Below are positions 34,129-42,312 of a stretch of DNA of 64,000 nt, piece by piece; the first letter of the stretch is position 1, and each line of letters starts with the position of its first letter. The translations under genes and the position numbers were made by a program. The DNA lies in contig NC_014623.1 of NCBI RefSeq assembly GCF_000165485.1, positions 1,011,501 through 1,075,500 of the forward strand, given 5' to 3'. The DNA comes from Stigmatella aurantiaca DW4/3-1 (GTDB taxonomy: Bacteria; Myxococcota; Myxococcia; Myxococcales; Myxococcaceae). The notes beneath the pieces are model-generated. The model made no database searches, was not told where the DNA came from, and saw only the letters and a program-made list of their open reading frames with translations.

Positions 34129-35352
34129 TCACCACACCTGGAGCAGGCGCGAGCGGCAAAGGAAGTGCGGATGGCGCAGGTCCACGGCCTCGATGTCGCC
34201 GGTGGTCTCCTCGAAGCGGCCCGCGAGGACGCCCAGCGCCGCCATGGCGGCCAGGTATCTGGCGTCCTCGCCCTTCATGTCCTTGAGCGGCCTCAGGTAA
34301 ACGATGGTGCCCTCGATGGCCCATCGCGAGCGGATGCCGTCCTTGCGCAAGCCCAGGGCCTTCTCCGGAGGGGGGGCGAGCCCCGCCAGCGCCGGGGGCA
34401 CCGAGTCCACCACATAAGCGTCGAAGGCCTTGTTGCCGCTGGACTCCACCACCCGGACCGATTGGAGTTGGCCGTCCGGGGCTTGCTGGATCTCCAGGAT
34501 GACGACGAGCCCCGATTTGGACTCGGCGAACCGTTGCAGGGCCTCGCCCCCTTGCACGAAGGCCCGCATCGGGTTGTCGGCGGGGTTGCCCCGGGAGAGG
34601 GCCTCGAGGCGCTCGGAGGCCGTGGGGGCGGCGCGCTCATGCCGAGGGGTGTTGGTCTCCTGGCCCGCACCGTAGCGGGCGGCCTGGTCCTGGTAGGCGC
34701 GGGCCATGCGCTCCAAGGTCTTCTTGCCCCCGAAGAGGGGGGCGTTCTCCATCTGCTTCTCCAGCGCGGTGTCGACGCGGCCGAAGTAGGGATCCACCAA
34801 GCCGTTCTCCACCCGGACCGTGGCGAGCTTGCTCTCGGCGAAGGTCTGCACCCGGGCGCTGACCCGGGCCAGTTCTTCGGCGGCGAGGGTCTCGGGCGAC
34901 AGGCTGGGGTCTCCCGGACGGAGGGTGTGCCCCCGGGAAGGCTCTGAGGAGGGGGGTTGGGGGCCTCCCGGCTGGAGCGCGGGAGGCGAGAGCATGAGGG
35001 GCTTCGAGGCCACGGGGGCATCCACCGGTGGCGCATCTGATGGGGACGCCTCCGGAGGCGTCGCGGGAGAGACTTCGGGAAGAGGGGCCGAAGGGGGCGG
35101 CGCGGGCGGGGAGGGCTTGGGACGGGAAGGGCGAGGCGGCCTCGGGGGACCTTCTGGACGCGAGGAGGACGGCGGCGCCTGAGGGGCTGGGGGGGCAGGG
35201 GGCACGAAGACGAGATCCACCGCCACGGGAGAGGAAGCCAGGGGGGAGCGGGGGCGTACGGGGGCCTGTTCGCTCCCCGAGAGAAGGGCCAGGAGGACTC
35301 CATGGATGAGCAGGGAGGCGAGCGCTGCCCTCCCAAGGCGCGAGCGCCGCAT
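34129..35352 (-). CDS. TonB-family protein with long Pro-rich spacer
   Basis: The 407-residue protein has one N-terminal membrane helix, AALASLLIHGVLLALLSG, containing the SxxxH-like arrangement of TonB. A very Pro-rich periplasmic spacer (about residues 30-150) and a helical middle part follow. A C-terminal domain resembles TonB (GLVVILEIQQAPDGQLQSVR, VVESSGNKAFDAYVVDSVPP). A further 40 residues rich in basic and aromatic residues close the protein. By family it would transmit proton-motive force from ExbBD to outer-membrane receptors. No exbB/exbD genes adjoin it. It lies downstream of the Fur/Zur-family gene on the same strand, 75 bases away; metal control is possible but not shown. Confidence 0.82.
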   Translation of the reverse strand: MRRSRLGRAALASLLIHGVLLALLSGSEQAPVRPRSPLASSPVAVDLVFVPPAPPAPQAPPSSSRPEGPPRPPRPSRPKPSPPAPPPSAPLPEVSPATPPEASPSDAPPVDAPVASKPLMLSPPALQPGGPQPPSSEPSRGHTLRPGDPSLSPETLAAEELARVSARVQTFAESKLATVRVENGLVDPYFGRVDTALEKQMENAPLFGGKKTLERMARAYQDQAARYGAGQETNTPRHERAAPTASERLEALSRGNPADNPMRAFVQGGEALQRFAESKSGLVVILEIQQAPDGQLQSVRVVESSGNKAFDAYVVDSVPPALAGLAPPPEKALGLRKDGIRSRWAIEGTIVYLRPLKDMKGEDARYLAAMAALGVLAGRFEETTGDIEAVDLRHPHFLCRSRLLQVW

Positions 35353-35427
35353 GGTCCCAGTCTCGCAGAGGGCGGCGCCGGCCTCAATTCAGGGACCTCG
35401 GGGAGAACTTCCGGGCCGCCGGGCGGT

Positions 35428-35877
35428 TCAATCGCAGCGATCGCAGAGGCCGCGCAACTGGACCTCCACCGCCCGGGCCGCCACCGCCCGGGGCGTTCCC
35501 TTGACAGGTGTCAAGGTGATGGAGTCTTCGGGCAGGCACGCAACCGTTCCGCAGTCCGTGCAGGTGAAGTGCGCGTGGAAACCCTGGTGCTCCTTGCCCG
35601 CGCGGCGCAGCTCGAAGCGCCACACATGGTCCCCCAAGTCGGAGCGCAGCACGAGCCCCGCTTCGGTGAGATCCGTCAGGTTCCGGTAAAGGGTGACCCG
35701 GTCGAACCCCTCTTCGCCCAGCGCATCTACCAGATCCGCATGGCTCAAGGGGGCAGAGGCCGCCTCCAACTCGCGGAGCACGGCCACCCGGGGAGAAGTG
35801 CTTCGCAGCCCCACTGCGCGGATCTTCTGCTGGAGTTCGGCGAGCTTCGGCTGGGGAGAGCTCTTCTTGGCACCCAT
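35428..35877 (-). CDS. Fur-family metalloregulator, probably Zur
   Basis: The 149-residue protein has the complete Fur layout: a winged helix (LRSTSPRVAVLRELEAASAP, FDRVTLYRNLTDLTEAGLVL) and a dimerisation domain with FHAHFTCTDCG and a C-terminal CDRCD. The two CxxC pairs form the structural zinc site. Its divergent neighbour is a zinc-free L33 gene and then a DUF1826 gene, both typical members of Zur regulons, and a repressor-type operator-promoter lies between them. Zur is therefore more likely than Fur or PerR, but sequence alone cannot settle this. GAGGAG precedes the ATG closely. Confidence 0.88.
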   Translation of the reverse strand: MGAKKSSPQPKLAELQQKIRAVGLRSTSPRVAVLRELEAASAPLSHADLVDALGEEGFDRVTLYRNLTDLTEAGLVLRSDLGDHVWRFELRRAGKEHQGFHAHFTCTDCGTVACLPEDSITLTPVKGTPRAVAARAVEVQLRGLCDRCD

Positions 35878-35934
35878 GGGCTCCTCGCATAACCGATCTG
35901 CCAGGCACTTTCACCTGACCTGATGGTGGAATCC

Positions 35935-35963
35935 TTGAATTGTTTTTGCAACTTGGTTACAAT
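35935..35963 (+). promoter_or_regulatory. Sigma-70-type promoter with overlapping inverted-repeat operator
   Basis: TTGAAT (35935-35940) and TACAAT (35958-35963) are separated by exactly 17 bases, a strong promoter reading towards rpmG. Within the spacer and into the -10 lies the inverted repeat TTGCAAC-TTG-GTTACAA (35946-35962), six of seven positions paired. A protein bound there would block RNA polymerase. Given the neighbours, the Fur/Zur-family protein is the obvious candidate. Confidence 0.75.
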
Positions 35964-36030
35964 AACGGAGGTCCGATATTTCTTGGCCCCCTCTTGCACC
36001 GTGCGCGGGCCGCGCACGGGGAGTCTTCCC

Positions 36031-36195
36031 ATGCCCAAGGGCAATCGAACGATCATCCACCTTGTTTCCACCGCTGGCACCGGCTTTTTCTACACAACGA
36101 CGAAGAACAAGCGGAAGTCGCAGGAGAAGCTTGAGAAGAAGAAATACGACCCGCGTGTGCGCAAGCACGTGCTGTTCGTTGAGGGCAAGCCATGA
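36031..36195 (+). CDS. rpmG: Ribosomal protein L33, zinc-free form
   Basis: The 54-residue protein is full length for L33, with the family signature [19 protein letters not shown] and the basic C-terminal half ([18 protein letters not shown]). It lacks the two CxxC pairs of the zinc-ribbon form of L33. In many bacteria this zinc-independent form is made when zinc is short, under Zur control; others use it constitutively. A promoter with an overlapping operator lies 68 bases upstream, next to a Fur-family gene, which favours control by zinc. GGGGAG lies about eight bases before the ATG. The stop overlaps a short ORF by ATGA. Confidence 0.95.
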   Translation: MPKGNRTIIHLVSTAGTGFFYTTTKNKRKSQEKLEKKKYDPRVRKHVLFVEGKP

Positions 36196-36248
36196 GCCTA
36201 CCGGCCGAGGACAAGCCCCGGTGGCCCTCATCCCGGGGGAGCGTGTGA
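36192..36248 (+). CDS. Possible 18-residue coupled ORF between rpmG and the DUF1826 gene
   Basis: An ATG at 36192 overlaps the rpmG stop (ATGA). It opens an 18-codon frame, [18 protein letters not shown], whose TGA overlaps the ATG of the DUF1826 gene (TGATG). Both junctions are of the kind used for translational coupling, so ribosomes could pass from rpmG to the DUF1826 gene through this frame. The peptide has no known relatives that I recognise and may have no function of its own. It could be chance. Confidence 0.35.
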   Translation: MSLPAEDKPRWPSSRGSV

Positions 36249-36910
36249 TGGAGCCCGTGCTTCATGCCCAGCCCGTGCCCGTGGACGCGGGGATGCACGG
36301 CGCGAACGTCTTGGTCTGGCAGCCCTCGGAACTCACGGACATCTACCGCGAGGGGGTCAACTGCTGCGTGTGGCGGCGGGGGGTGAGCACCTCCTTGAGC
36401 CAGTGGCTGGGCCGGGTCTGTGCCCAGCATGCTTTGCAGGTGGTTGAGCGGGTGGACGCCCGGCGCGTGGACCTGCGTCCGGCGCTGAGGGAGTTGCCCG
36501 AGACAGCGGAGCGTGAGGCCTGGCTTGAGGATCTGCACCTGCTGCTGAATTTGTACGCCGATCTCTTTGGTGTCCGGGGGTTGGGCGTACGGCTCACCAC
36601 GTTGGATCGGGAGATGTGTCCGCGATTCCATGTGGATCGTGTTGGGGTCCGGCTGCTGTGCACCTATGCGGGGCTGGGCACCGAGTGGTTGGACAATGCC
36701 GACGTGATGCGGGGCGGCCTGGGGCCTCAGGGGCAAGTGCTGCGTCCGGGAGGGAGCGTGCGGCGGATGGAGCGCTTCGATGTGGCCCTCCTCAAGGGGG
36801 AAGCATGGCCGGGCAACGCAGGCAACGGGGTGGTTCACCGCTCGCCCGTCATGGGAAGTCAGGCGCACCGGAGATTGCTGCTCTGCGTGGATCCGGTGGA
36901 CATCGGTTGA
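36248..36910 (+). CDS. DUF1826 protein, probable zinc-regulon member
   Basis: The 220-residue protein starts at ATG 36248 with GGGGGAG upstream. It contains the DUF1826 hallmark near residues 120-145, FHVDRVGVRLLCTYAGLGTE, followed by WLDN. Also typical are VLVWQPSELTDIYREGVNCC near the N-terminus and VHRSPVMGSQAHRRLLLCVD at the end. The His-x-Asp and the second His suggest a metal site like that of 2-oxoglutarate oxygenases, an inference from the motif only. DUF1826 genes are often found with Zur-controlled genes, and here the gene follows zinc-free L33 beside a Fur/Zur-family repressor. GTG at 36221 is an alternative start. Confidence 0.85.
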   Translation: MEPVLHAQPVPVDAGMHGANVLVWQPSELTDIYREGVNCCVWRRGVSTSLSQWLGRVCAQHALQVVERVDARRVDLRPALRELPETAEREAWLEDLHLLLNLYADLFGVRGLGVRLTTLDREMCPRFHVDRVGVRLLCTYAGLGTEWLDNADVMRGGLGPQGQVLRPGGSVRRMERFDVALLKGEAWPGNAGNGVVHRSPVMGSQAHRRLLLCVDPVDIG

Positions 36911-37150
36911 GGTCGGACGCTGGAGCAAGACCCCCCAGGTGAGGTGAAGGAGGGGGCGGCTGTTGGTGCCTCTTGGGCTGCGGGCAAGCAGGCCGGCGGC
37001 TTGACGGGGGGTTGCAGGACGCCAGGGTTAAAGCTGTCAACATCCGGTGGAATGGCTACTTGACTCAGGTTCGCCGATGCCGAGACTGCGGCCTGAATCT
37101 ATCCTACCCCCGTTGACGGCCTCCCCCTTGCACGCCCAGCCCGCTTCGCC
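36911..37150. other. 240-base gap before the hybrid kinase
   Basis: No gene, RNA or convincing promoter was recognised. TTGACT occurs near 37060 but lacks a matching -10. Confidence 0.4.
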
Positions 37151-39094
37151 GTGAGCCCGCCCCTCGTCCTCCTCGTCGCCAACCCCTCCCCGGGCCGGAC
37201 CCTCCAGGCGCTCGCCCTCAAGAGCCAGGGGTGGCGCGTCGAGGAGGCCTCTGTGGCGGGCTTGTCCGAGCCGAGGGAACGGCCGGATGTCCTCGTGCTG
37301 GAGGGCGGGTTACCGTTGGATAGGGAGGTTCTGGCGACCCAGGGGTTGGCCACCGTCGTGCTGGCCTCCTCCGTGGAGCGGGAGCGGCTGAGGCAGCGGG
37401 GCCTTCAGGCGTCCTTCCTCGATTGGCCCGCCTCGCTGGGGGAGCTGGTGGAGGGGGTCCGGGCCTCGCTGCCGCCCGAGAGGCGGGAGCTTCCGGGGGA
37501 GGGCGCTCCCACCACCGTCCTCATCGCGGATGACGACCCGTTGTCCCGCAAGCTCTTGCAACTGCACCTGGCGCCCTTCCGCTTCGAGGTGATGGCCGCG
37601 TCGAATGGGCAGGCCGCGCTGGAGCTGGCGCGGCGGCGGCGGCCCAAGCTGATCATCGCGGACGTGCTGATGCCGGGGCTCGATGGGTTCCGCCTGTGTC
37701 TGGCGCTGCGCAAGGATCCGCGGCTGGCGAACGTGCCCGTGCTCCTGACGCACGTGGGCGCCCCCGATGAGCTGGATCTGCGCATGGCGCAGAACGTGGG
37801 CGCCAACGGTTTCGTGCGCCGGACGCAAGAAGGCGAGGAGCTCATCGCCGCGCTCCTGCGGGAGCTGCACAGCGGAGGGCCCTCAGCGGCGCCGCTCGAT
37901 CAGGGGCTGCTCTGCGAGGAGCACCTGTACGGCATGGTGCGGCGCCTGGAGCGCCAGGTGGGGCTGCTGGCCCAGGCCGAGCGCGCCGCGCGCGAGAGCG
38001 AGGAGCGCTACCGGCTCGTTGTCGCCGGCTCCTACGATGGGGTCTGGGACTGGGATTTGCGCCACCACACGATGTGGTGCAGCCCCCGGCTGCTGGAGCT
38101 GCTCGGGCGCCGGGTGGAGGACTTTCCGGGCACCTATGACGCGTTCATCGCGTGGGTGCATCCGGAGGACCGGACCCGGGTGGAGCAGGCCCTGGTCACG
38201 CACCTGGAGGAGGGCACGCTCTATGATGTCTCCGTGCGGCTGCGCCACGCCGACGGCAGCTACCATGCGTGCGTGAGCCGGGGCCAGGCGATGCGGGACG
38301 AGCACGGCCGCCCCGTGCGCATGGCCGGCATCATCAACGACGTCACCGAGCAGCTTCGCCTCTTCCGGGAGACGCAGGAGGCGGTGCGCACGCGCGATGA
38401 ATTCCTCAGCGTGGCGGCCCACGAGCTGCGCACGCCGCTGACGGCGCTGCGGCTGCGGCTGCAAGGCGTCAACGCCGCGATGCAGGCGGACACGCCCACC
38501 TCCCCCGAGCGCATCTCCCAGGCGCTGGGCTCCGCGGACCGGCAGGTGCAGCGGCTCACCGGGCTGGTGGACACGCTGCTGGATGTGTCCCAGCTCCAGA
38601 GCCACGCGCCCCTGCTCCAGCTGGAGCAGGTGGATCTGGCCGCGGTGGTGCGCGAGGCGGTGGCCCGCTCCGAACAGGAGGCCTCCCGCGCCGGGTGCCG
38701 GTTGGTGATGAGCCCGATGCCGGCCACGTTGGGGCGGTGGGATCCGGTGCGGCTGGCCCAGGTGGTGCGGCACCTGCTGGCCAACGCGATGAAGTTCGGC
38801 CCGGGCAAGCCGGTGGAGGTGACGCTGGAGGCCCGGGTGGACGCGGCGGTGCTCAAGGTGCGCGACCACGGCATCGGCATCGAGCCCGAGCGCCTGGATG
38901 CGCTCTTTCAGCGCTTCGAGCGCGCGGTGCCGGTGCGGCACTACGGTGGGCTGGGGCTGGGGCTGTACCGGGTGCGGCGCATCGTCGAGGCCCACGGCGG
39001 CGCGGTGACGGTGGACAGCAAGCTCGGCGAGGGCGCCACCTTCCATGTCCACCTGCCCCGCGAGGGCCCGGCAGCCGCCAACAGCCGCGTCTGA
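37151..39094 (+). CDS. Hybrid histidine kinase: pseudo-receiver, receiver, PAS, HisKA, HATPase
   Basis: The protein has 647 residues from a GTG start. Residues 1-110 look like a receiver domain without the acidic pocket (LVLLVANPSPGRTLQALALK, DVLVLEGGLPL). Residues 120-240 are a receiver with acidic triplet ADDD and phosphoacceptor Asp171 (IIADVLMPGLDGF); the conserved Lys is replaced by Arg (FVRRT). A PAS domain of PAS_3 type (about 280-405: YDGVWDWDLRHHTMWCSPRL, HPEDRTRVEQAL) follows. HisKA has His424 in AAHELRTPL, then HATPase (HLLANAMKFGPG, GGLGLGLYRVRRIV). There is no membrane segment. Receivers at the N-terminus suggest it is controlled by another kinase. No ribosome-binding site is evident before the GTG. 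Confidence 0.88.
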   Translation: MSPPLVLLVANPSPGRTLQALALKSQGWRVEEASVAGLSEPRERPDVLVLEGGLPLDREVLATQGLATVVLASSVERERLRQRGLQASFLDWPASLGELVEGVRASLPPERRELPGEGAPTTVLIADDDPLSRKLLQLHLAPFRFEVMAASNGQAALELARRRRPKLIIADVLMPGLDGFRLCLALRKDPRLANVPVLLTHVGAPDELDLRMAQNVGANGFVRRTQEGEELIAALLRELHSGGPSAAPLDQGLLCEEHLYGMVRRLERQVGLLAQAERAARESEERYRLVVAGSYDGVWDWDLRHHTMWCSPRLLELLGRRVEDFPGTYDAFIAWVHPEDRTRVEQALVTHLEEGTLYDVSVRLRHADGSYHACVSRGQAMRDEHGRPVRMAGIINDVTEQLRLFRETQEAVRTRDEFLSVAAHELRTPLTALRLRLQGVNAAMQADTPTSPERISQALGSADRQVQRLTGLVDTLLDVSQLQSHAPLLQLEQVDLAAVVREAVARSEQEASRAGCRLVMSPMPATLGRWDPVRLAQVVRHLLANAMKFGPGKPVEVTLEARVDAAVLKVRDHGIGIEPERLDALFQRFERAVPVRHYGGLGLGLYRVRRIVEAHGGAVTVDSKLGEGATFHVHLPREGPAAANSRV

Positions 39095-39109
39095 CGCGGG
39101 CCCTCCGCC

Positions 39110-40525
39110 TCAAAGCGAGTCCAAGAAGGCCAGCAGCGCCAGGCGGTCCTCCCGGGAGAGGCGCCGCACCCGCTCGCGCGAGCCCTCGGCCTCGCCCCCG
39201 TGCCAGAGGATGGCCTCCATCACCGAGCGGGCGCGGCCATCGTGCAGGAGCCGGGTGTGGCCGCTCACCTGGTGGGTCCGGCCCAGCCCCCACAGTGGCT
39301 GTGTGCGCCACTCCCGCCCCGAGGCAAGGAAGTCCTCGCGCCCGTCCGCCAGGGCCTCGCCCAGGTCGTGCAGCAGCAGGTCCGTGTAGGGCCAGAGCGT
39401 TTGACCGGCCAGCTCCGGGTAGCCCTCCAAGGGGCCTGTCTCCAGCCGGGGACGGTGGCAGCGCGCACAGCCGGTCTGGTGGAAGAGGGCCTTGCCTTTC
39501 AGCACCTCGGGCCGGTCCACCCCCTGGCGCGCGGGGACGCCGATGAGGTGCGTATAAAAGGTGAGGGCCGCCAGCTTGCGCGCGTCCAGCTCCGGCACGC
39601 CCCCACTGGGCGCCACCTGGCACTCGGCCTGGGACAGGGTGCATGGCTCCGCGGGCGACAGGGGCGAGGTGATGCCCAGGTCTCCCGCCAGCGCGCCCGC
39701 GTTCTGGTGCTCCAGGTCGGGCTGGTTCGCCTTCCAGCCGAAGCGGCCCAGCACCGTCCGGCCTTGCCGGGCACTCCAGACGCGGTTGGCCCGCCCAGAG
39801 ATGCCGTCCCCGTCCACGTCGTCTGGATCCTCCCATGCGCGCACCGTCTCCTCGGGCACGGCGGCCAGCAGGCCCAGGCCGAACATCGGCTGCGCCACGC
39901 GGGGCGACAGGCGGGTCTCCGGATGCAGGGGGCCGTAGGCCAGCCCTGAGAGGACGAGCTCGGGGACTTGGAGGGAGTAGGCCTCGCCGTCCTCGAAGGT
40001 GCCCGGCTGCTCCGTGGTGCGCACCTCCACGCGGCCCTCGGGCGCCACGCTCGCCACGGCGAGCGGCTGGAGCTGATCGCCATAGGTGGGCTCGGGCACC
40101 GGGGCGCCCCAGGGCTTCGTGCCGGGCAGGCTGAGCCGTACCAGCAGCGAGAGCGTGGGCTCGCCCGGCCCAGGAGGGGCTCCCCGTCCCCCCCGTGGGT
40201 GGCAGGCCAGACAGGAGACCGCATGGAACAGGGGCCCCAGCCCATCCCGGTCCGTCCGCGCATGCGGGGCGGGAAACCAGTCCGCCTCGAAGAAGGCCTC
40301 GCCCACCAGGAACTCCGAGCGCCGCTCCAAGGAGAGGTTTCCCGCCGGCTGGGTGAAGGCACCGGTGCCGGTGCCGGCCACGCTCGTGGTGCCTCCGGGC
40401 GCTTCCTCCCCCGGCTCGACGAAGCCGGGGACTGGCTCCGGGGGGAGCCCAGGCGCCGGGCTCCCGTTCCCAGGCTGACAGGCAACGCCCATCAGCCACA
40501 GGCTGAGCAGCGCCCCGGTCCTCAA
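39110..40525 (-). CDS. Di-haem oxidoreductase lipoprotein (DUF1111 family)
   Basis: The 471-residue protein starts at a TTG that overlaps the stop of the RCC1 gene (TTGA), giving MRTGALLSLWLMGVAC, a lipoprotein signal. Two c-type haem sites are present, CLACH (105-109) and CARCH (353-357). Family blocks include DVDGDGISGRANRVWS, LGRFGWKANQPDL and LLHDLGEALADGREDF, as well as HDGRARSVMEAILWHGGEAE at the C-terminal end. These proteins (also called DHOR) resemble di-haem peroxidases, and in several bacteria they are encoded with iron-uptake genes. Anchored in the envelope, it probably transfers electrons, perhaps in iron handling. Cytochrome c maturation is needed. A Fur-box-like site lies upstream of the operon. 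Confidence 0.9.
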   Translation of the reverse strand: MRTGALLSLWLMGVACQPGNGSPAPGLPPEPVPGFVEPGEEAPGGTTSVAGTGTGAFTQPAGNLSLERRSEFLVGEAFFEADWFPAPHARTDRDGLGPLFHAVSCLACHPRGGRGAPPGPGEPTLSLLVRLSLPGTKPWGAPVPEPTYGDQLQPLAVASVAPEGRVEVRTTEQPGTFEDGEAYSLQVPELVLSGLAYGPLHPETRLSPRVAQPMFGLGLLAAVPEETVRAWEDPDDVDGDGISGRANRVWSARQGRTVLGRFGWKANQPDLEHQNAGALAGDLGITSPLSPAEPCTLSQAECQVAPSGGVPELDARKLAALTFYTHLIGVPARQGVDRPEVLKGKALFHQTGCARCHRPRLETGPLEGYPELAGQTLWPYTDLLLHDLGEALADGREDFLASGREWRTQPLWGLGRTHQVSGHTRLLHDGRARSVMEAILWHGGEAEGSRERVRRLSREDRLALLAFLDSL

Positions 40526-42060
40526 GGCAACGTCACCAAGATCGGCTCGGTATAGGTCCATCGGTCCAGCAGGTCCTCCCGCCCGAGGCTGCCACTGAAG
40601 CTCCAGCCCCAGGTGAAGAGCGAGCCGTCCCGGTGGAAGGCGACGACGTGCGTGGCCCCCGGCGACAGGGTGAGCAGCCCCTTGAGCCCCTCGGCCGCGG
40701 GCACCGGCACGTTCGTGTCCGTCTTGCTCCCATTGCCGAGCTGGCCGTTGAAGTTCTGGCCCCACGAGAGGAGGGTGCCATCCGCCCGCTGCGCATAGCT
40801 CATGTTGCCGTTGGCGAAGACGAAGCGGGCGTCCACCAGGTTCTTCACCTGCACGGGCGCGTTGCTCTGTTCGCCGGGGATCGCCTCGCCGAAGCCGAGC
40901 TGGCCGCTGGCATCCAGCCCCCACGAAGAGACCGTCCCCCCGGCGTGCAGGACCAGGATGTGGTCCCGCCCCGTGGCGATGTCCACCCCGTTCGCCACCC
41001 CCGGCACCTGCGCGGGCGTGGGGTGGGCCGTGCTGTCCTGCGTGCCCTGGCCCAGGTTGCCATAGGTGTTGCGGCCCCAGACCCACACCGTGCCGTCCCG
41101 CTTCAGGGCCACCGAGTGCATCGAGCCCGCCACCACCTTCACCACCTCCGTGAGCCCGCCCACCAGCACCGGGTAGTCCCGGGGGCTCTCCGTGGTGCCG
41201 TCGCCGAGCTGGCCCGTCGAGTTGTCCCCGAAGGCGCGCACGGTGCCGTCCTCCATCAGCACCAGGCTGTGGCGGTACCCCAGCGCGAGGGCCACCGCGC
41301 CGCTCAGGCCCTCCACCCGCGTGGGGCTCCAGCGCGCCGTCAGATCCGGCGTCCGGGGCTGGCCCGCCTCGGGCGGCTTGCCCAGGCCGAGCTGCCCCTG
41401 CGCGTTCTCGCCCCAGGCCCACACGGTGCCGTCTTCCTTCAATGCCATGGAGTGGTTCTGGTTGAGCGCCACCGCGGCCACGCCCTCCATGCCCGGCACC
41501 GGCTTGGGCACCCGTTGATCCGCGGTGACCTCCGCGCCCAGGCCGAGCTGGCCGCGGTTGTTGCGGCCCCAAAGGTAAAGGGCCCCCTGGCGCACCACGC
41601 CGGTGTGCGACCCGCCGGCGCCGCTGAGGCCGCCGAAGTGGAAGCTCACCGTCTGTTCGGCGGTGTTGCCCGCCGCGTCCGTGGCGCGCACCGCCAGGGT
41701 GTTGCGGCCGGGCCAGGGCGCCACCTCGAACTCGAAGCGGTCTTCGCCCCGCGAGGGCGTCAGCGCCAGCGGCTGGAACCCGGCGCCGTTGAGCGACCAG
41801 CTCAAGGTGGCCAGCTGCGTGTCATCCGTGGCCGTGAACTCCGCGAGCACCTTCCGTGAGGTGTAGCTCCATCCCACCGTGGGCGAGAGCAACTGCACCT
41901 GGGGGGCCACGTCGTCCACGGGGGGCGCGGGAGGCGGAGGCTGGGGTTCATCGGAACCCCCGCAGGCAAGCAGCAGGGCCAAGGACAGCGCGGGGGACAG
42001 CGTGGGCAGGAGGCGCGGGCGGCGCCAGGCCGCGGGCGGAGTGACACGGAGATGAGCCAT
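40522..42060 (-). CDS. RCC1-repeat lipoprotein
   Basis: The 512-residue protein starts at ATG 42060, giving a lipoprotein signal that ends in LALLLACGG. A Pro-rich linker and an Ig-like domain (about residues 50-140: YTSRKVLAEFTATDDTQLAT, LAVRATDAAGNTAEQTVSF) follow. Seven or so RCC1 repeats then appear (LYLWGRNNRGQLGLG, VWAWGENAQGQLGLG, VRAFGDNSTGQLGDG, VWVWGRNTYGNLGQG, VSSWGLDASGQLGFG, LLSWGQNFNGQLGNG, LFTWGWSFSGSLGR), forming a seven-bladed propeller. It is the first gene of an operon with the di-haem protein, whose TTG start overlaps its stop. Role unknown; probably a surface-exposed partner of the di-haem protein. Confidence 0.9.
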   Translation of the reverse strand: MAHLRVTPPAAWRRPRLLPTLSPALSLALLLACGGSDEPQPPPPAPPVDDVAPQVQLLSPTVGWSYTSRKVLAEFTATDDTQLATLSWSLNGAGFQPLALTPSRGEDRFEFEVAPWPGRNTLAVRATDAAGNTAEQTVSFHFGGLSGAGGSHTGVVRQGALYLWGRNNRGQLGLGAEVTADQRVPKPVPGMEGVAAVALNQNHSMALKEDGTVWAWGENAQGQLGLGKPPEAGQPRTPDLTARWSPTRVEGLSGAVALALGYRHSLVLMEDGTVRAFGDNSTGQLGDGTTESPRDYPVLVGGLTEVVKVVAGSMHSVALKRDGTVWVWGRNTYGNLGQGTQDSTAHPTPAQVPGVANGVDIATGRDHILVLHAGGTVSSWGLDASGQLGFGEAIPGEQSNAPVQVKNLVDARFVFANGNMSYAQRADGTLLSWGQNFNGQLGNGSKTDTNVPVPAAEGLKGLLTLSPGATHVVAFHRDGSLFTWGWSFSGSLGREDLLDRWTYTEPILVTLP

Positions 42061-42127
42061 GGTTTCGGACACCTTGAAGGGCGGCACGGGGAAGGCCGCC
42101 CGCCTTCTCCTCCTCATACGGGAACAT

Positions 42128-42146
42128 GCGACTGATTATCAATTTC
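42128..42146 (-). promoter_or_regulatory. Fur-box-like site upstream of the RCC1/di-haem operon
   Basis: On the minus strand the 19 bases GAAATTGATAATCAGTCGC match 14 of 19 positions of the classical Fur consensus GATAATGATAATCATTATC. The TTGATA inside could serve as a -35 element, with TATGAG 18 bases downstream as a -10. The site would then overlap the promoter, 68 bases upstream of the RCC1 start. This suggests iron repression of the operon. Confidence 0.6.
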
Positions 42147-42312
42147 AGGATGAGCCTTCTCCGAGCAAGCAGGCACGATGTCCTGGCGAAGAAGTACCTC
42201 CGAGGGCCATCAACTGTCGGCCACTGTGCGGTGCTAGAAGGAGTGAACGCATTCGGTTCTTTCCTCTTGGAGGAATCTCTCTAGGGTCTTGAGCCGTTTC
42301 CAGAGGATGTTC

